From positions 981,588 to 1,045,587 of the forward strand of contig NW_002060962.1 in assembly GCF_000150275.1 (NCBI RefSeq): a stretch of 64,000 nt of DNA, given 5' to 3'. The notes beneath the pieces were generated by a model. It saw only the letters and a program-made list of their open reading frames with translations, searched no databases and was not told the origin of the DNA. The position numbers were made by a program, and so were the translations under genes. This DNA is from Trichoplax adhaerens (taxonomy: Eukaryota; Placozoa; Uniplacotomia; Trichoplacea; Trichoplacidae). The number at the start of each line of letters is the position of its first letter. The first letter of the stretch is position 1. Below, piece by piece: positions 33,501-46,200 of the stretch.

Positions 33501-36500
33501 TCCTTCGATAGCTGTATAATTATTGAAATAGATAAGTATGGTGAACTATTTCAATTTCATGTTCACTATCACCTTCCATCGATAGTTGTTAAAATAGATC
33601 AGTACGATGAGCCAGTTCAATTTCATGCTTACTATCATCTTCTTTCCATAGTTGTTGAAATAGATCACTATTATCAGCCATTTCAAATCGATACTCGCTG
33701 TCCTCATCTTCCTTCGGTAGTTGTTGAAATAGATCAGTATTATGAACCATTTCAATTCCTTGCTCACTATCATCTTCCTTTCATGGATGTCGATAGTTGT
33801 CGAAAATTCGTAATATTTACTACAATTAACTTCTACAGTACCAATATAGTTCTACCTTATCATCCTCACACCTTACATACTGGAAATTCCTTTACTGTAT
33901 ATTTATTATTCGACACTGCAATGCTATTATACTGTACATTCTAGAACGATTGTCGGCCTAATAGGTTGCTAGATCTGTTTCTGTGTTGCCCTATCTTGTT
34001 CACTCCTTCTGTACAGGAAATTTACTTAGGTGTTAAATGCTTAGGTGATTGTTAAGGATGAAACTATTGTCACTCAAATGCGTAGCTAGCTGTTATTGAT
34101 TATGCAAAGGCTAAAACTAGTCTCGCTCCAATGCATGACTAGATTGTGTACTGCTCAACCATCCATACTGGAAGTTTTACGAGATGTAAAAATGATCTTT
34201 GTCATCAATTGTTCAAAGTGAAAATTACAATCACTCTATTACTAGATTTTGCCTGTCGATGGCGACTTTGTTCTTGAGGAAGGATTTACTATCGAAGCAC
34301 CACCGACACCATCGTCTTCACCGACTTCATCTCCTTCATCTCCTCCATGTCAAACAGGTATTATTCCAGTGATATGATAATAGGAGTCCTACGTTAAATA
34401 GATCCAATGTCAGAAGGAAAACTGCATGGATAATTTCAGCAGAATGAAGGAGACGCTATTATATTTTCGACTTGTTGAATGATGACCATTCAATTTTACC
34501 AAAGTTTCATGATATTGGCTTATTACTGTTTAACGACAACTTGTTCTCCGCTCTGTATGCTGTAATATCGACATGTACTGCATTCTAGTCTACTGTTGTA
34601 GTAAAATGTACCGAATAGAAATAACTAAGTAAGTCATTAGTTTTCGCACCGTACAAAACTCGAAATACGAATATAAATACTACACTTGGTTTCATGTCGT
34701 CGTATAAAAAATATCGATCCAATTCTGTATAAGTGATCCTATAATTAGAATTAAATATTTGAAAATCGCATAACATAGACAATTTCATTTCTTCAATACG
34801 TGTAGGTGGATCGCCTAACGTTTTTATCGGAGATATCCCTAAAAATTGGTTCAACCCGTCTAACTGGTTCACTGTTGATGGACCTACAGGATCAAGCATT
34901 CCTGGAAAGGTTGCTTCAAATGTTATGCAAACCGAACAGATACCTTGCCTAACTGATACGGCTATTTTTCCGGTGGGTGTTTAGGCTAAATTAAGTCTTC
35001 GTCATCTTGCCTGTATCAGTAACTTAGTGAGAGTATACATAGGATGATTGCATGAAAAGATATTGCTTTATTTAGTAGCTTTCAAAACTAATTGATGTCA
35101 CAATATGCTATCTTATCACTGTACTTGTATTCAATATTCTATGACGATAAAATAATAATAATATCAAAGTTATTACCTCTCTTGTCATAAAGTGGTCAAC
35201 TAAACGTTCAATTTTATTATGTCTTTTTCAATTTTTTTAGTCTAACGCTTTTGCAGTTAATATCACACTGCCAGTCATTGTTGGCTCAATTTTAATTAAT
35301 GGTCAGCAGTATCTTGGCCAGCAGTTTGCTAACTATTTGGCCACACCTGTAGCTCAAAATCAGTTTTATTTTGGATTTGGAGCTTCTGTAACTGTCCAAG
35401 ATAGCACTTGCACTAATAGTTCAGGATGCCCGTGTGGTTATTCAGGTGGAGTGGTAAGTATAAATGTTAGTTTGTTCCCTGACAGTTCTTGTCAGAACTG
35501 ATATCGACGCTATTTAATAAGACATATGTATTTAAATTACACGGGTATAGCTATAGCTATTAATAACATTGTAAGCTATGGCATGCAAAACTTAAACTCC
35601 TGCTACGTAGAATATTCTATTGATGTAATACTATCCTTTTATCACAGTTTCAATATGAAATATGTAGGCAATCAATTTGTCCGCGCATTTCTTGTTCCAA
35701 ACCGCTTGCTCCACCTCTTGGCAGTTGTTGTAAAATATGCGGTAAGTTATTTACATGATACAAAAATTCCTTATTTGTAGTTCAATTCAACTTACTAACA
35801 TGCAGAGTAAACTTATTTACGGTAATGTTGTCTTGAAACTAGGAACCGTTATGCAGTTTTCCATTTCTAGTACCTTTAATATTACCGAATTTGAGCAACA
35901 GATCAAAGTGTCCTTCTTAAATGCCGCAGTAAGTAATTAAGAAATATTTGAGCAGATTTCTTCTATTATTGGTATTACATGATTACATGAATGATTATCG
36001 ATCATGACTGTACGTTCGGGCTTACAAAGTTTGGTTGAAGTACCGTAGAAGGGATTGATTGCCATCTCTATCTTTATAAGTTATTTAACTTTCCATATTT
36101 CCTAATGTATATTGTAACCGCACTATCACTAGACCAACGTATTATACAACATACAAACTACGGCGAATGGAACAGTTTTGTTGATTTTACAAGATACTAA
36201 TAATGGTAAGCTATTGCAATTATTCCTATTGTAATATGTTCTTAATAATCTCTTTACCTTTTTACCCTTCCTTTGTAATCAATTTTTACTATAAAAAGCA
36301 TGATACAAAAGTAAAAAGTAGCATTATTTTTTAATTACTTATGGTAGCTAAAATATTTCATTTTAGGAAGTACCTCAGGAACTGCTGCTATTAATGTAGG
36401 GAAGAATATTTTTGATAAGATTCGTTCAGGTTGGTAGAAATTACTTCAGAAATAAAGCTATCTTAAGGGTCTAAAATGAATGGCCCAAATTTTTGTTGCT

Positions 36501-37981
36501 ACGTAAACGCCTATTTTGTAGTATTTATCAACATTAATCTCGGGAATGACCGGTGTATTTGTATTTATTTATTTTATTTATTCCATTTGTACTAGTATTT
36601 TCCGTTATCGTAATCATAGCGTAAATGAAATCTAATGAATCTATTTTATAGAGTAACTTGATTTCATTGACTTATGCACATATTTTCCGTGATTGTATTT
36701 AATTTCTCATGGGCAATCCCCAAGATTGATCGGTCATTCCCTAGGATTGAGCGTAACATATAGGCGTATATATATACGCGTACACTGAACAGTTATTATA
36801 ATTAGTAATAATATCGTAATTGTTAAGAAAGTATGTAATACTGATTTCATAAGACAGAAGAAATCATTAATGCAGCTTTCATCCTATTTAGACAAAAGCT
36901 TTAATATCACCTCGGAAACGCTGCAGGGATCCGACGGAACTGTTATTACAACCAAACCTACAACACCTAGTAAGTAATGTAAAACGTTTTTTTAATTTGT
37001 GACAATCTCGATACTATCGTATGTCTATGCGTATTGTAGGAAATATACTTTTGAAAGAAATTTTTTCTAAAATAACGTGAAATTAACCATTGAATAAATG
37101 AAAGATGGCATCAGATTTTATATCTTGGTTTTCTCCGTGTTATATAGATAATGCTGTTGGTGTTGGCGTTGGAATAGCGCTGGCTGTCGTTGCCGTCATT
37201 CTGCTGTTGTCAGTAGCATACTACTTGTACTTCAGAAGGTAATTGTTTAAGAATTTTAGTAATGCGTAATTATGTGGTCGTTTATTGATCTCTAGATATA
37301 TTGAAGTCAATAATGAGGCCAGTAGCAGTCATTTGCGAGATTTTTCTATAAATAAGTTTCTCTTAAAATTTATTTAAAAAATTACTAGAAAATCTGCTGA
37401 CGAGCAAGATCTATCCACTGCAACTACACCATCTCGAATTTCTAAAAGAATCAATAACCTTGGTCGGCGCATGCGAAGTACATTGAGAGGTCGTACATCG
37501 TCGAGTCTACTTACTTCCATGGAATTAGGAACACGTAGTGAAGCAGGTATGATATAGTAGAAATGATAAGGCCAAAAGTAATTCAAGACTACAGCAGTCC
37601 TCTATGATTTTCATAATGTTTTACTTTAATTACAAGTATACCTACCTTTCTAGCCTTAAAATACTATTATGGTTGATTTTTAGAACAAAGTGTGGTAGAC
37701 GTAGAGGATAAAGCTGGCCTGAGCTATGAAAATCCTTTATACAAAACTACCGTTAAGGTTAGCAGACGAAACCTTTGTAGGATGAAATTTAATGATAAAA
37801 GCTGGATATAATTGGCGTATCCAAGCTGTTCCAATTTACTTTCTCGTGATGCGCGTATAATCAAAATTACTTTTAGAAGATTTTTTTAATAAAGATGCTT
37901 TTTTGTCTAACTTTATAGGAGGAACCCGAAACTGCGTTTACTTTACAGGATACTCAAGATCCAACTGCTATCTATGAATAA
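30595..37981 (+). CDS. AMN: Amnionless-like type I membrane protein, complete, 15 coding exons
   Basis: Amnionless anchors cubilin-type receptors and drives their endocytosis. The model gives 494 residues against 453 in human. It has a signal peptide (MEKVCFILALTAIYG), then YKQWIPNTNYNNPDNWSKKR matching the family's N-terminal WVPNTDF...NW block, LPVDGDFVLEEGF, NWFNPSNWFTVDG, QIPCLTDTAIFP, a cysteine-rich VWC-like module (CTNSSGCPCG then CPRISCSKPL...GSCCKICG, to about residue 267), a membrane span at about 370-395 and a basic cytoplasmic tail. The tail carries YENPLY (464-469), an NPxY endocytosis signal; human AMN uses two FxNPxF signals. Exons: 30595-30637, 31758-31882, 32362-32406, 34246-34357, 34806-34972, 35241-35453, 35648-35741, 35843-35928, 36133-36205, 36367-36429, 36892-36969, 37148-37238, 37389-37546, 37684-37757, 37919-37981 (1485 bases). 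Acceptors of exons 8 and 11 were chosen by phase over nearby AGs. Exon 4 ends in a Pro/Ser/Thr-rich linker absent from human. An AATAAA follows at 38144-38149. Confidence 0.9.
32720..33790. repeat. Higher-order minisatellite in amnionless intron 3
   Basis: About 1.07 kb of tandem copies built from two related monomers of roughly 65-70 bases (core GAAATAGATCAGTA...TTTCAATTTCATG...TTCGATAGCTGTT). The B monomer carries an extra GTATAATTATT. Anchoring on GATAGCTGTA gives positions 32831, 32966, 33101, 33237, 33372 and 33507, a period of 135-136 bases for the A+B dimer. Flanks at both ends contain only degenerate single monomers. The array lies wholly inside the 1.84-kb intron 32407-34245. A minus-strand ORF at 33546-33773 is only the repeat being open in that frame. 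Confidence 0.93.
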
Positions 37982-40753
37982 GCGGGATTTCAGTTCTGCT
38001 AAGTGTTTTAATAACTACGTCTTTGCATGGTCGTTGACTATTTTTAATGAAATTTGCCATGTTTGTGCAGTTTCTAGAAATTTCGCATTTTATTGGATAT
38101 CTTAGTTATGATGTACGCGTATACAGCAACTTTGCCGTAAGGTAATAAATAAAATGGTTCAGTTCAAAGAAATGAAAGCGTTTGATTGCCAATTGAATTG
38201 TACTAGTTTCATTTTTTCTCTGCGCGTACTGCAGGATTGAAATTGGCCTGTAGTACCACTATTTTCATTAGAACATAGTATTATTGCAGTGCAAGATTAC
38301 ATTATACCGAATTCATTATAAAAAGTTAATCATCTGTAGTATTTACTACGAATGCCATGAAAATCCATGCTGTCGTAACTTTGTTTGATCTTGAGCTTAC
38401 AATCAGTATGCTCCTTTACTCAGAATTTATGGTGCCTTGGTACAGTTAACGATTATATTATCATACACTGCCTTTGTTTAAGGATTTCAAGCATTCGTTA
38501 AGTGATAGATATTACTGCGTTTGCAGAGGAATATTTAATAATCTGACTTTAGTTTACCTCAATACTATTCGGATATTTACAACCACAACTTGAAAGATAC
38601 TCTGTAATGTGTATTAGTAGAAGAAGTATACTTGTATTAGTACTGTACTCTTAGATTATCTCCTATATTAAAATTGGCCAATCAATGTTATAATTACTTT
38701 GATTCATCTAATAACGTATCAAAGCGAAATGGGCAGCACTAAATAAGTGCAAACAGACACGCTGCATATACATTTAATAGAAGAAGTAATTAAGCCTTAT
38801 CAACAGGTAGGCTGATATCTAAATTATTTTGTAGCGATTTATTTTTAGGAAATCAAGTATAGTTAAAGAATCGAAAAATTTTGAATAAAATTATTTATTA
38901 ATTATTAACAGATCGCTACTCCAATTAAGCCAAATTTCGCATATAATCTTTAACGACAGAAATAGCTTAAAGAATAACAAGTAACAATTTTCACATTGCT
39001 TTTAATGTTGTATACAGACTGTAATCTATGTCGTTCATCTGGATCATTCATGTTCGATCAACAAATAATGTCTTCATGTTTAATGGTATACAATTTATAA
39101 CATTGTGACACAAAAATAAGTATCGTTTTCTATTTGTAACGAATGAGGTCTTTATCGAAAATTAAAATGATATGTACCAGGCTGAGCAGGATACTGGCTT
39201 AGATATTGCAAGGGCTGCTGACGAACGGTCAATACTTGATTACTTCCCTTATAAAGGGGAGTATCGTATAGGCAAATTAATTGCAATAAAGAAAGTGATT
39301 TGAATATTAACAATTTCTAAACACTACCTCCAGATATTATTATAATTTCGGTTCAATATACATAGGCTAAAAATACGCTATTCTTTTTAGGTCCCTAAAA
39401 TCCGAATCAACCAGTTATTTCTCTAATCACAACTTTTGAATTTAGTGGCAAAATATCATATTGAAATCGGCATGCTATGAGATGAAGGAAACTTATCGAG
39501 CGAAAAAGCCTAACAACGCCTATCAGTAAAGGGCTAAATTATATCGTCATCACGCGTGCCTTATGTTTTCCAATTTTTTATGCAAAACACATTTAAAGAC
39601 TTGCTACAAATACTATCAGTATGATTATAGAATTTACTCGATCTTTCGATCGAGTAAATTGTACTGTCTCCTATTATAATAATTTGAAATCATTACGGTC
39701 GTAAAATGTGCTGAAAATATTTTAATTTCATTAATTTACGATCATTCCAGCTGAACTGCATCTACAAATGAATTAAAATTTGTGGTACTTTTTTGAATTT
39801 TGCGCAATTATTAATAATTCGACCGAATTAGGTCAAATAACTGTGAGGTAAAATTAGATGAGTATATCATCGCTCTGTAACTTTTGATGTGGATCCATAA
39901 TTTTACCATGTGAAATAGCACAGCCTAGATGATAGCCGTTAATATATCTAGTAAAGTTGGCGTATTATCATGGTGTGTTGTGCTTGTGGAAAGGTGGAAG
40001 CACAATTTGTGTATTAAAAGATCCAATTAACAAACTACTCTTGGAGAAACTAACGAGTAAAATAATGATGTAGATGTATAACACTAATCAAATACAAAAA
40101 GCTGGTCAGGTATCTTAGATATACCAAATCTCTGGTGAAAATTAATTTTGAATGGAAAGCAATTTAAGTTTAGAAACTGAAATTTATTAATAATATTGCG
40201 ATTAAGCCTTACATCTTATCGAGCCATTATGATATTTATCATTTTTAACCTTATATTATACGGTTAGTAAAGGGTTTAATTAACAAGTAGAAGATTTGAC
40301 GTAAGCTAATGACCACGTACGAAGATCATTCTATCTATATTTATTAGAATTTGGTAGTAAAATTCTTAATACTAAAACAAGGAGCGACATATTGCGTTAA
40401 TGATTAAGATAGAAGCAATTGTATAACAAAGAATTGAAAATTTGGAAGTTACTAAGTAATTTTCCGAGTCCTAATAAAAGTAGCGATAAAATTATCAAAA
40501 ATTTACTATTGAAGAGAAGCAATAGTAGTAGTGAAATTAAGAATCCATCAATGGCGGAAACTTAACCAAAGACTTCGTTATGTGTATGATGGTTTACATC
40601 CTTTAAATAGGTAATAGGTTGATTATTAAAATTTATGCAATAATGTCATTCGCATTAAAAGGTAACGAGCTAGTAGAACGGAGTAATTGAAAAGCGATTT
40701 AACTGAATGATTCCTAGTTAAGACCTAATACATTTTGTCGTTCTGCTAATCTC
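37982..40753. other. Gene-free stretch after amnionless, with one perfect hairpin
   Basis: 2.8 kb of AT-rich sequence from the amnionless stop to the stop of the first MS4A-like gene, which is convergent. It includes AATAAA at 38144-38149. A perfect 13-bp-arm inverted repeat lies at 39631-39643/39648-39660 with loop TTTC. No exon candidates were found. Confidence 0.55.
39631..39660. repeat. Perfect 13-bp inverted repeat
   Basis: AATTTACTCGATC, loop TTTC, then GATCGAGTAAATT. It could be a transcription terminator-like stem or a relic of a foldback element. It lies in non-coding sequence between convergent genes. Confidence 0.85.
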
Positions 40754-43700
40754 TTAATTTCCAGGATTCATTTGTTTTTCTCCCACATTTGGCAATTTGT
40801 CATACAGCGGTGGTAGTTGAGTTTTACTCGTAGCGCCAATGTCAGTCTGATTGTAATTTAATGCGACTTGTCCAGCTTGTGGTGTCTGAACGTAAACTGG
40901 CGCTTGTTGGAAAGCTATAACTAACGAAAAATATTAAAAACATAGGATTATAAATTTCAAATCAAATAACACTGAGCTTTAATCGTTAGGTTAATGGATT
41001 CAGAAAAACTATAGATTGATTGTAGCTAATACGATATTGGAGGTAAGACAGTAATATAGCATGATGTAGTCGGTATGATATTACTAAAAGAGTAATTAGG
41101 ATGGAATACTTTTCAAAAGAAAATTTGAGCCTCTTTAGCTAAGGTAGAAGGGCTAATATTTATACGTAATTTTAAACATGCAATCATCAATTTTACAATC
41201 CGTTTTCATGGTATCGCATAGATAATTATAATCATCGAAAGAAGTGTTATCAAACGACATAAATATGGCAATATAATGAAACTTATAAATTCGCAGATTT
41301 TGGAAGAACTGAATAATTACCAGAATATACTACTCGATTAGTAGTTATTTTTATACTGTAAAACTATTAAAGATTACTATAATAGTGAGATTGAGTAAAC
41401 TTTGTATACAGAATCATATCCGGTAAGCAGTCCGTCATTTGTACTGTTTATAAGGAATTCATGAATCCAGTTTGTGCTATTAAAACTTTAAAGTGCTTGA
41501 CGACAATTACATGATTTACCTTTACTTGATAGCGCTACTCGCTAAAAGTTTTATATACCATATCTGAGTTAATATTAAGATTCTTACCTGGTTGATTAGG
41601 ATATTGAGTTGGATATTGTTGAAATGCTACAACTTGGCTAGGACCAGTTTGATAGTGGACAGTAGTAACGTTCTATACGTTTAACAAGGGTAAATAAAGT
41701 ATAAATTAACTCTGATTAACAGAAAATAAATACCGCATTAATTTTTAGATATATTCAAGTAATTAAGTCTATAGGCAACTTAGCTAAATATCATGAACAA
41801 CAACTAATGAATCAAAATCCGATGCGGTTCTTATAGTCATAGAAAGATGATCGCCGACATATCCTGTTAGAGATTACAGTACCACATTCTAACGATGTAT
41901 AATTACTTGAACTTAGAGTGTACTTCAAACTCATATCGATCACACTTTTCATAGTCTATCTAATGTTAACGACATCCACTAAGTTATTAAGTATTTTAAC
42001 ACTATCTAATCTTTTCAATCAAGAGTGTTAGCTAAAGAAATGACGATAACTCTTAGCGAAAATGCCCGAAATACGGGTAGTGGTATAAAATAAGGAATCG
42101 GCTGAGAAAGTTATCCAAGACTTACCGTTGCCGTTGTATTATTACAATAAATGCCATTTCCTAAAATAACGACTGATGTTAGGGACAGTATAAATCCAGA
42201 GACGGATAAAATGATAGAGACGATGTTGAACCATATAGTGCCTCCAATGTATAATCCAAAGCGGTTGCTAACCATGTAGGCAAGGCTAACTATGAAATGA
42301 GGAATGGACAAAATAAAGCTAATAATGGCGAACGCGAAATACGAGTTCATCTGTGTATCGGGGAAAAAAACATTGAAACAAGTCAGTTCATTCCAATCAT
42401 CACTTAATAAATATCAAAACTTTCCAAGTTGCTGCAAATCAATGATTACGGACATACTGTATCTAGACATGAATAGTAAAGAGTATAGTAAACTTTCACC
42501 CTGGGTAACGGTTTAAAGTAGTTAAAATCGCTTCTAAAAGCAAAAATTTTTCTAGCAGTCTAGCGAACAACTTGATGATTTTAATCAGGTCTTAAAATAT
42601 TGGTAGAGCAAAAACATACTACAATTTAAAAATTTGACCTTATAGTAAGTGTAAGGAAGAAGGAAATTGTCGTCCAATCGTAAAATTAAGTAACAGTTGC
42701 TTAATGTTAATGTTATTAGCTATGGCTTAAAAGATGTAAAGATCGACGCTTATTAGACGAAAATTGTTCGTCAATCGTTATTGATCATCTATTATAGGAA
42801 GGATTATAGAATATTATTTACCATTACATACTGATCATTTATATAGTTATTCTGTTCGATGCCATAGCAATTAGTAGCAATTAGGCTATAGATTCTTTGA
42901 GGCTGATAAAAGTAAGATTATACGAGGGAGTAGATCGGGCGAATTTTACTAGTGCTTTATTTCATTGATATAAAATCAGTAATTTAAGATTCTATTGAAT
43001 GTCATTTCATTAGCACTTATAAATTGATATTTTAAACAGGCTAATTTCTATACTATTTTACAAATGCTAAAATGTCTCTTACCAGATGTGAATTAGCACG
43101 ATTCTTGTGAGAAGCGATAGCAAATATGCCACATAGGATATACTGAAATAAAAGATAATAGAAAACAATATTTAGTCATCCTTAAGTCATGATACTGTGC
43201 AGACTGTATACTGTATTGTAGGCAATAGATCATATGGACATAGAGTAGAACATGGTAAAATAAATTAGAATGGGCAGAAATACAATTTCTAGATTTCTGA
43301 AACTGAATAAATAACATTAACTAAACTTTTTCTAACTAGAGTGGAATGGATTATCACTTAGTAGAACGAAGTATAATAATTCAGATTGGGAAAAAATGTA
43401 ATTTCTAGTAATCTCAAACGGAGTAAATAACATTAAATAAACTTTTCCTATTAAGAGTGCAATGGATTACTAATTACTAGTAAATATCAGTGTCTATTCG
43501 CTGTTCATAACCAGTACATTATACATATTACTGATATTAGCAATCTATTCCGATAACTTACAAATACGCCAGCCCAAATATCAGCTCCAACAAAGACCGT
43601 TGCGTTGCGAATATAGATATAATGGCCGTGACTATAATATGAATAAGCAGTGGTGAAAATTCCAACGATGCCAACTATAAAGCTGACAATACCCGTAATG

Positions 43701-43828
43701 AGCATAGTAACACCAATCCCATAGCAAGTTTTACGGCGATTTTCCGGTAATATTTTGCCAAAGTTACCGCAGCAAGCTTGATAAACTACTTGAGGTTGCT
43801 GAGTTTGTATTTGTACTTGCTCACCCAT
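40754..43828 (-). CDS. MS4A/CD20-like four-pass membrane protein, copy A, 5 coding exons
   Basis: Not assigned to a named gene. The model gives 265 residues from exons 43562-43828, 43083-43142, 42126-42350, 41588-41672 and 40754-40914. The N-terminus is Gln-rich with a CC pair at 19-20, possibly palmitoylated. Membrane spans: about 37-60 (GIGVTMLITGIVSFIVGIVG), about 81-100 (ADIWAGVFYILCGIFAIAS), about 113-133 (YFAFAIISFILSIPHFIVS) and about 148-172 (WFNIVSIILSVSGFILSL). The long cytoplasmic tail is Gln/Pro/Tyr-rich and ends with PPLY at 247-250, a WW-domain ligand. The I-W-x-G-I-F motif opening span 2 and the four-span layout suggest the MS4A/CD20-like family; other small four-span families are possible. 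The TTG codon reading upstream of MGEQ was rejected as a start. Copies B and C share the exon structure and phases. Confidence 0.75.
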
Positions 43829-44861
43829 TTTAATATCCAATCTTGCTTGTATTGTTGAGATAAAGATTACTTTGCTTTATTTGGAATAATTTTGAAAGAT
43901 GGAATGAAAGTCGTGTTAGAGCGTGCAAATTAAAAATAGGATTTCCATTAGTTGATATTAATGGCAAACCGTTTGATTAATTTTTAACTTAATATATGTT
44001 GCTCTAACAGATAGTTAAGGATAGGGAATAAAGAAGTTTATCATTCAATTTCTAGGATGATCGACTATAGTTTGTTTTCTGTAAGTTATAGCCCGCGCTA
44101 GCATGACTGTCATTTTCATAATTTATCATAATATCAAATCATTTTCTAGCCCTACCTTGTAACCAAGTGATCTAAGAAAAAATTGATCTTCTTTGTTTCT
44201 CCACGAGCGTAATTCTGACCCACTTAAGCGATAGCAATCGCTTTTTACAACGATATTACAGCCTCTGTAATAATAATTTTCTGTCTAATTAATTCCGTAG
44301 CGAGAATTTGACTGGTAGCTATTTTAAGTATATGGCGTTTAAACTCTATGACGTATTGCCTATAATGGCTATACTGGGTATATGAAGTGCTTTCGACCTC
44401 TTGAAATAAAATATAAATGGGATCGCCATCAATTAATTCAGTGACGTCTTTTAAATTGTTAGCAGAACAATGTCGAAAAGAATAGAAATAGAAGATTGAT
44501 CTATTTAAATTGACTACCATTATTTACGGAAGTTTGAATACTCCGCTCACTTTGCTATCATTATTAATGGACAACATATATCATTTCTAGCTGTTAGAAT
44601 AATTCTTTGCTAACGTAATCGTTTATAAGTTAACGATTGTGTTAAATGATCATAATTTTGAATTAAAGATGGGATCGCTTGATTAGCTTACTAATACCTA
44701 ATATATCAGATCTAAACTAGCCTCTTTTCTCCTCTTTTTTAATACACTTTTCTACTATTGTCTTAGTATATAGTTTTATTGTTATTAAAAGACTTAATTC
44801 ATAAGCTGAATGAGGATAATAAGATGCATTGCAAGCCCAACAAAACGATACGACGACAAGG

Positions 44862-44970
44862 AAATTAAAGTCCTCATTCTGCTGATTAAAGTACATAAGA
44901 ATGATTAAATATAGTATCCGATATTTAATCAATCTTATGTACTTTAATCAGCAAATGAGGACTTTAATTT
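44862..44970. repeat. Long inverted repeat, about 50-bp arms with 8-base loop
   Basis: Left arm 44862-44912, loop AGTATCCG (44913-44920), right arm 44921-44970. The arms pair along their whole length apart from one extra base in the left arm and one mismatch. It would extrude as a cruciform or, if transcribed, fold into a roughly 50-bp duplex. There is no coding content. It lies about 1 kb upstream of copy A of the MS4A-like family. Confidence 0.93.
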
Positions 44971-45749
44971 AACGCTCTGAATTTAAAAAGAATAAACTAA
45001 GCATTAGAATCTTTCCTTTCAGAAGAGCATATAGATAACATATCGCATCTTTCTTTCAATATATCAAGAGTTTATTATTATCAGATTAAATAATTAGAGC
45101 AGTAAAATAGCGATAACAAAGTTGATTTGACTGTATTTAATCCCATATGCTCTAATTTAGCTTAAGCTGAAGATATGAACTTTAGTTCTGCCTTCCTTAT
45201 ACTTTATGAGCCATTTCAACACAAGAATGACATCAGAAAGATAGGAAACATGCAGATATTCTCGATTTGTGTTACATTGAATTATATTATTGATATATAT
45301 GTAATAACATGCCCGAAATTACGCTGTATTGAATCAGCTTTTCGCCATTTTGATCTGAAGATGGAACTTTAGCTTGGCTATTTCCTCTTACTCAACAACT
45401 TAGATATAGACCAATTACTATTATCATTCTTTTTATTACGAAATCGATTTAGTTAAAGTTAAATAATAATATAACTAAGTTGATAAAGTAAAAATAAGAA
45501 GTGCAAGCTTGTATTTAAAGGGAGATGTTTAAATCTGAAGATAGAACTTTTAGCTTATCACTCAATCTTAATGGATAGGAGTTACGAAGCGAAGCACCGT
45601 ACATGTTAATTAAGTAGATTTCGTTATGTAGCCAATGGCATTACGGTAAACAGTAATTTTGCATATTAATCGTGCATAGTTTTGCTAGAAACCAAGATGT
45701 AAGCGTGTTCTGAAATTAATTAGTATAATCTTTATGGATACTAATATTG

Positions 45750-46200
45750 GCTTCACCTTAGCACCCGCCGGGCGGTGCGAGCAAGGTGCGAATAATCTGC
45801 TGAGCCTCGTACCTTTAATTGGCTATTTATTAGTTATCGCCTATTAAAGTTGCTTACTAGTTGTATCTATAGTAAACTTTATAGTTTATTGAGGGTTGTT
45901 TCCTTGTACAAGCCATGTAAATATTATGCTGCTAAATTACCATGTTTGCACCATAAGTTTGGTGGTAGGGTATAAAAGGAGGAGCGAATGCTTAGCTTCT
46001 CAGTTCGCGATTAGATAGCGTTCCTGCTACTCTATTAATAAAACTTTACTTAATTCTTAGAACAGCCTTATTCCTGTGGGATTGTACTGTGAGTAGTATA
46101 GGGCTACAGTACAGCAGACCTCCAGGTGTAGTGGAGATAGGAACAAGTAATCTATTAGGTTAGGACAGTAGTTCGTAAGTCAAGTTTGTGATAATAGGTT
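45750..46200 (+). mobile_element. Possible solo LTR (Pol II promoter plus poly(A) signal module)
   Basis: A GC-rich near-palindrome, GCACCCGCCGGGCGGTGC, stands at 45761-45778 in AT-rich surroundings. It is followed by a strong TATA box (GGTATAAAAGG, 45971-45977) and, about 66 bases later, AATAAA (46037-46042), then TGTGG and a GTACTGT word. This U3-R-U5-like order with no coding exon nearby suits a solo LTR. I could not define the element ends or a target-site duplication, so the limits are approximate. An orphan promoter is the alternative. Confidence 0.4.

Noticed and set aside
33546-33773. Minus-strand ORF with internally repeated sequence
   Set aside because: It is a reading frame through the minisatellite monomers inside amnionless intron 3; the apparent protein repeat is just the DNA repeat.
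35782-35842. Earlier acceptor for amnionless exon 8 giving a longer segment
   Set aside because: With the one-base overhang of exon 7 these acceptors meet stop codons; the CTAG before 35843 restores alignment with the family after KICG.
36846-36891. Earlier acceptors (CATAAG, GACAG, ATGCAG) for amnionless exon 11
   Set aside because: They break phase or run into a stop with the preceding one-base overhang; the TTTAG before 36892 keeps the frame and has a good pyrimidine tract.
44245-44520. 91-codon minus-strand ORF upstream of MS4A-like copy A
   Set aside because: Its composition looks like random AT-rich sequence, no homology is recalled and no matching exon was found. It could still be a taxon-restricted gene.
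44862-44970. Calling the long hairpin a microRNA gene
   Set aside because: There is no evidence of transcription or arm processing, and the host lineage may lack canonical microRNAs, so only the structure is reported.
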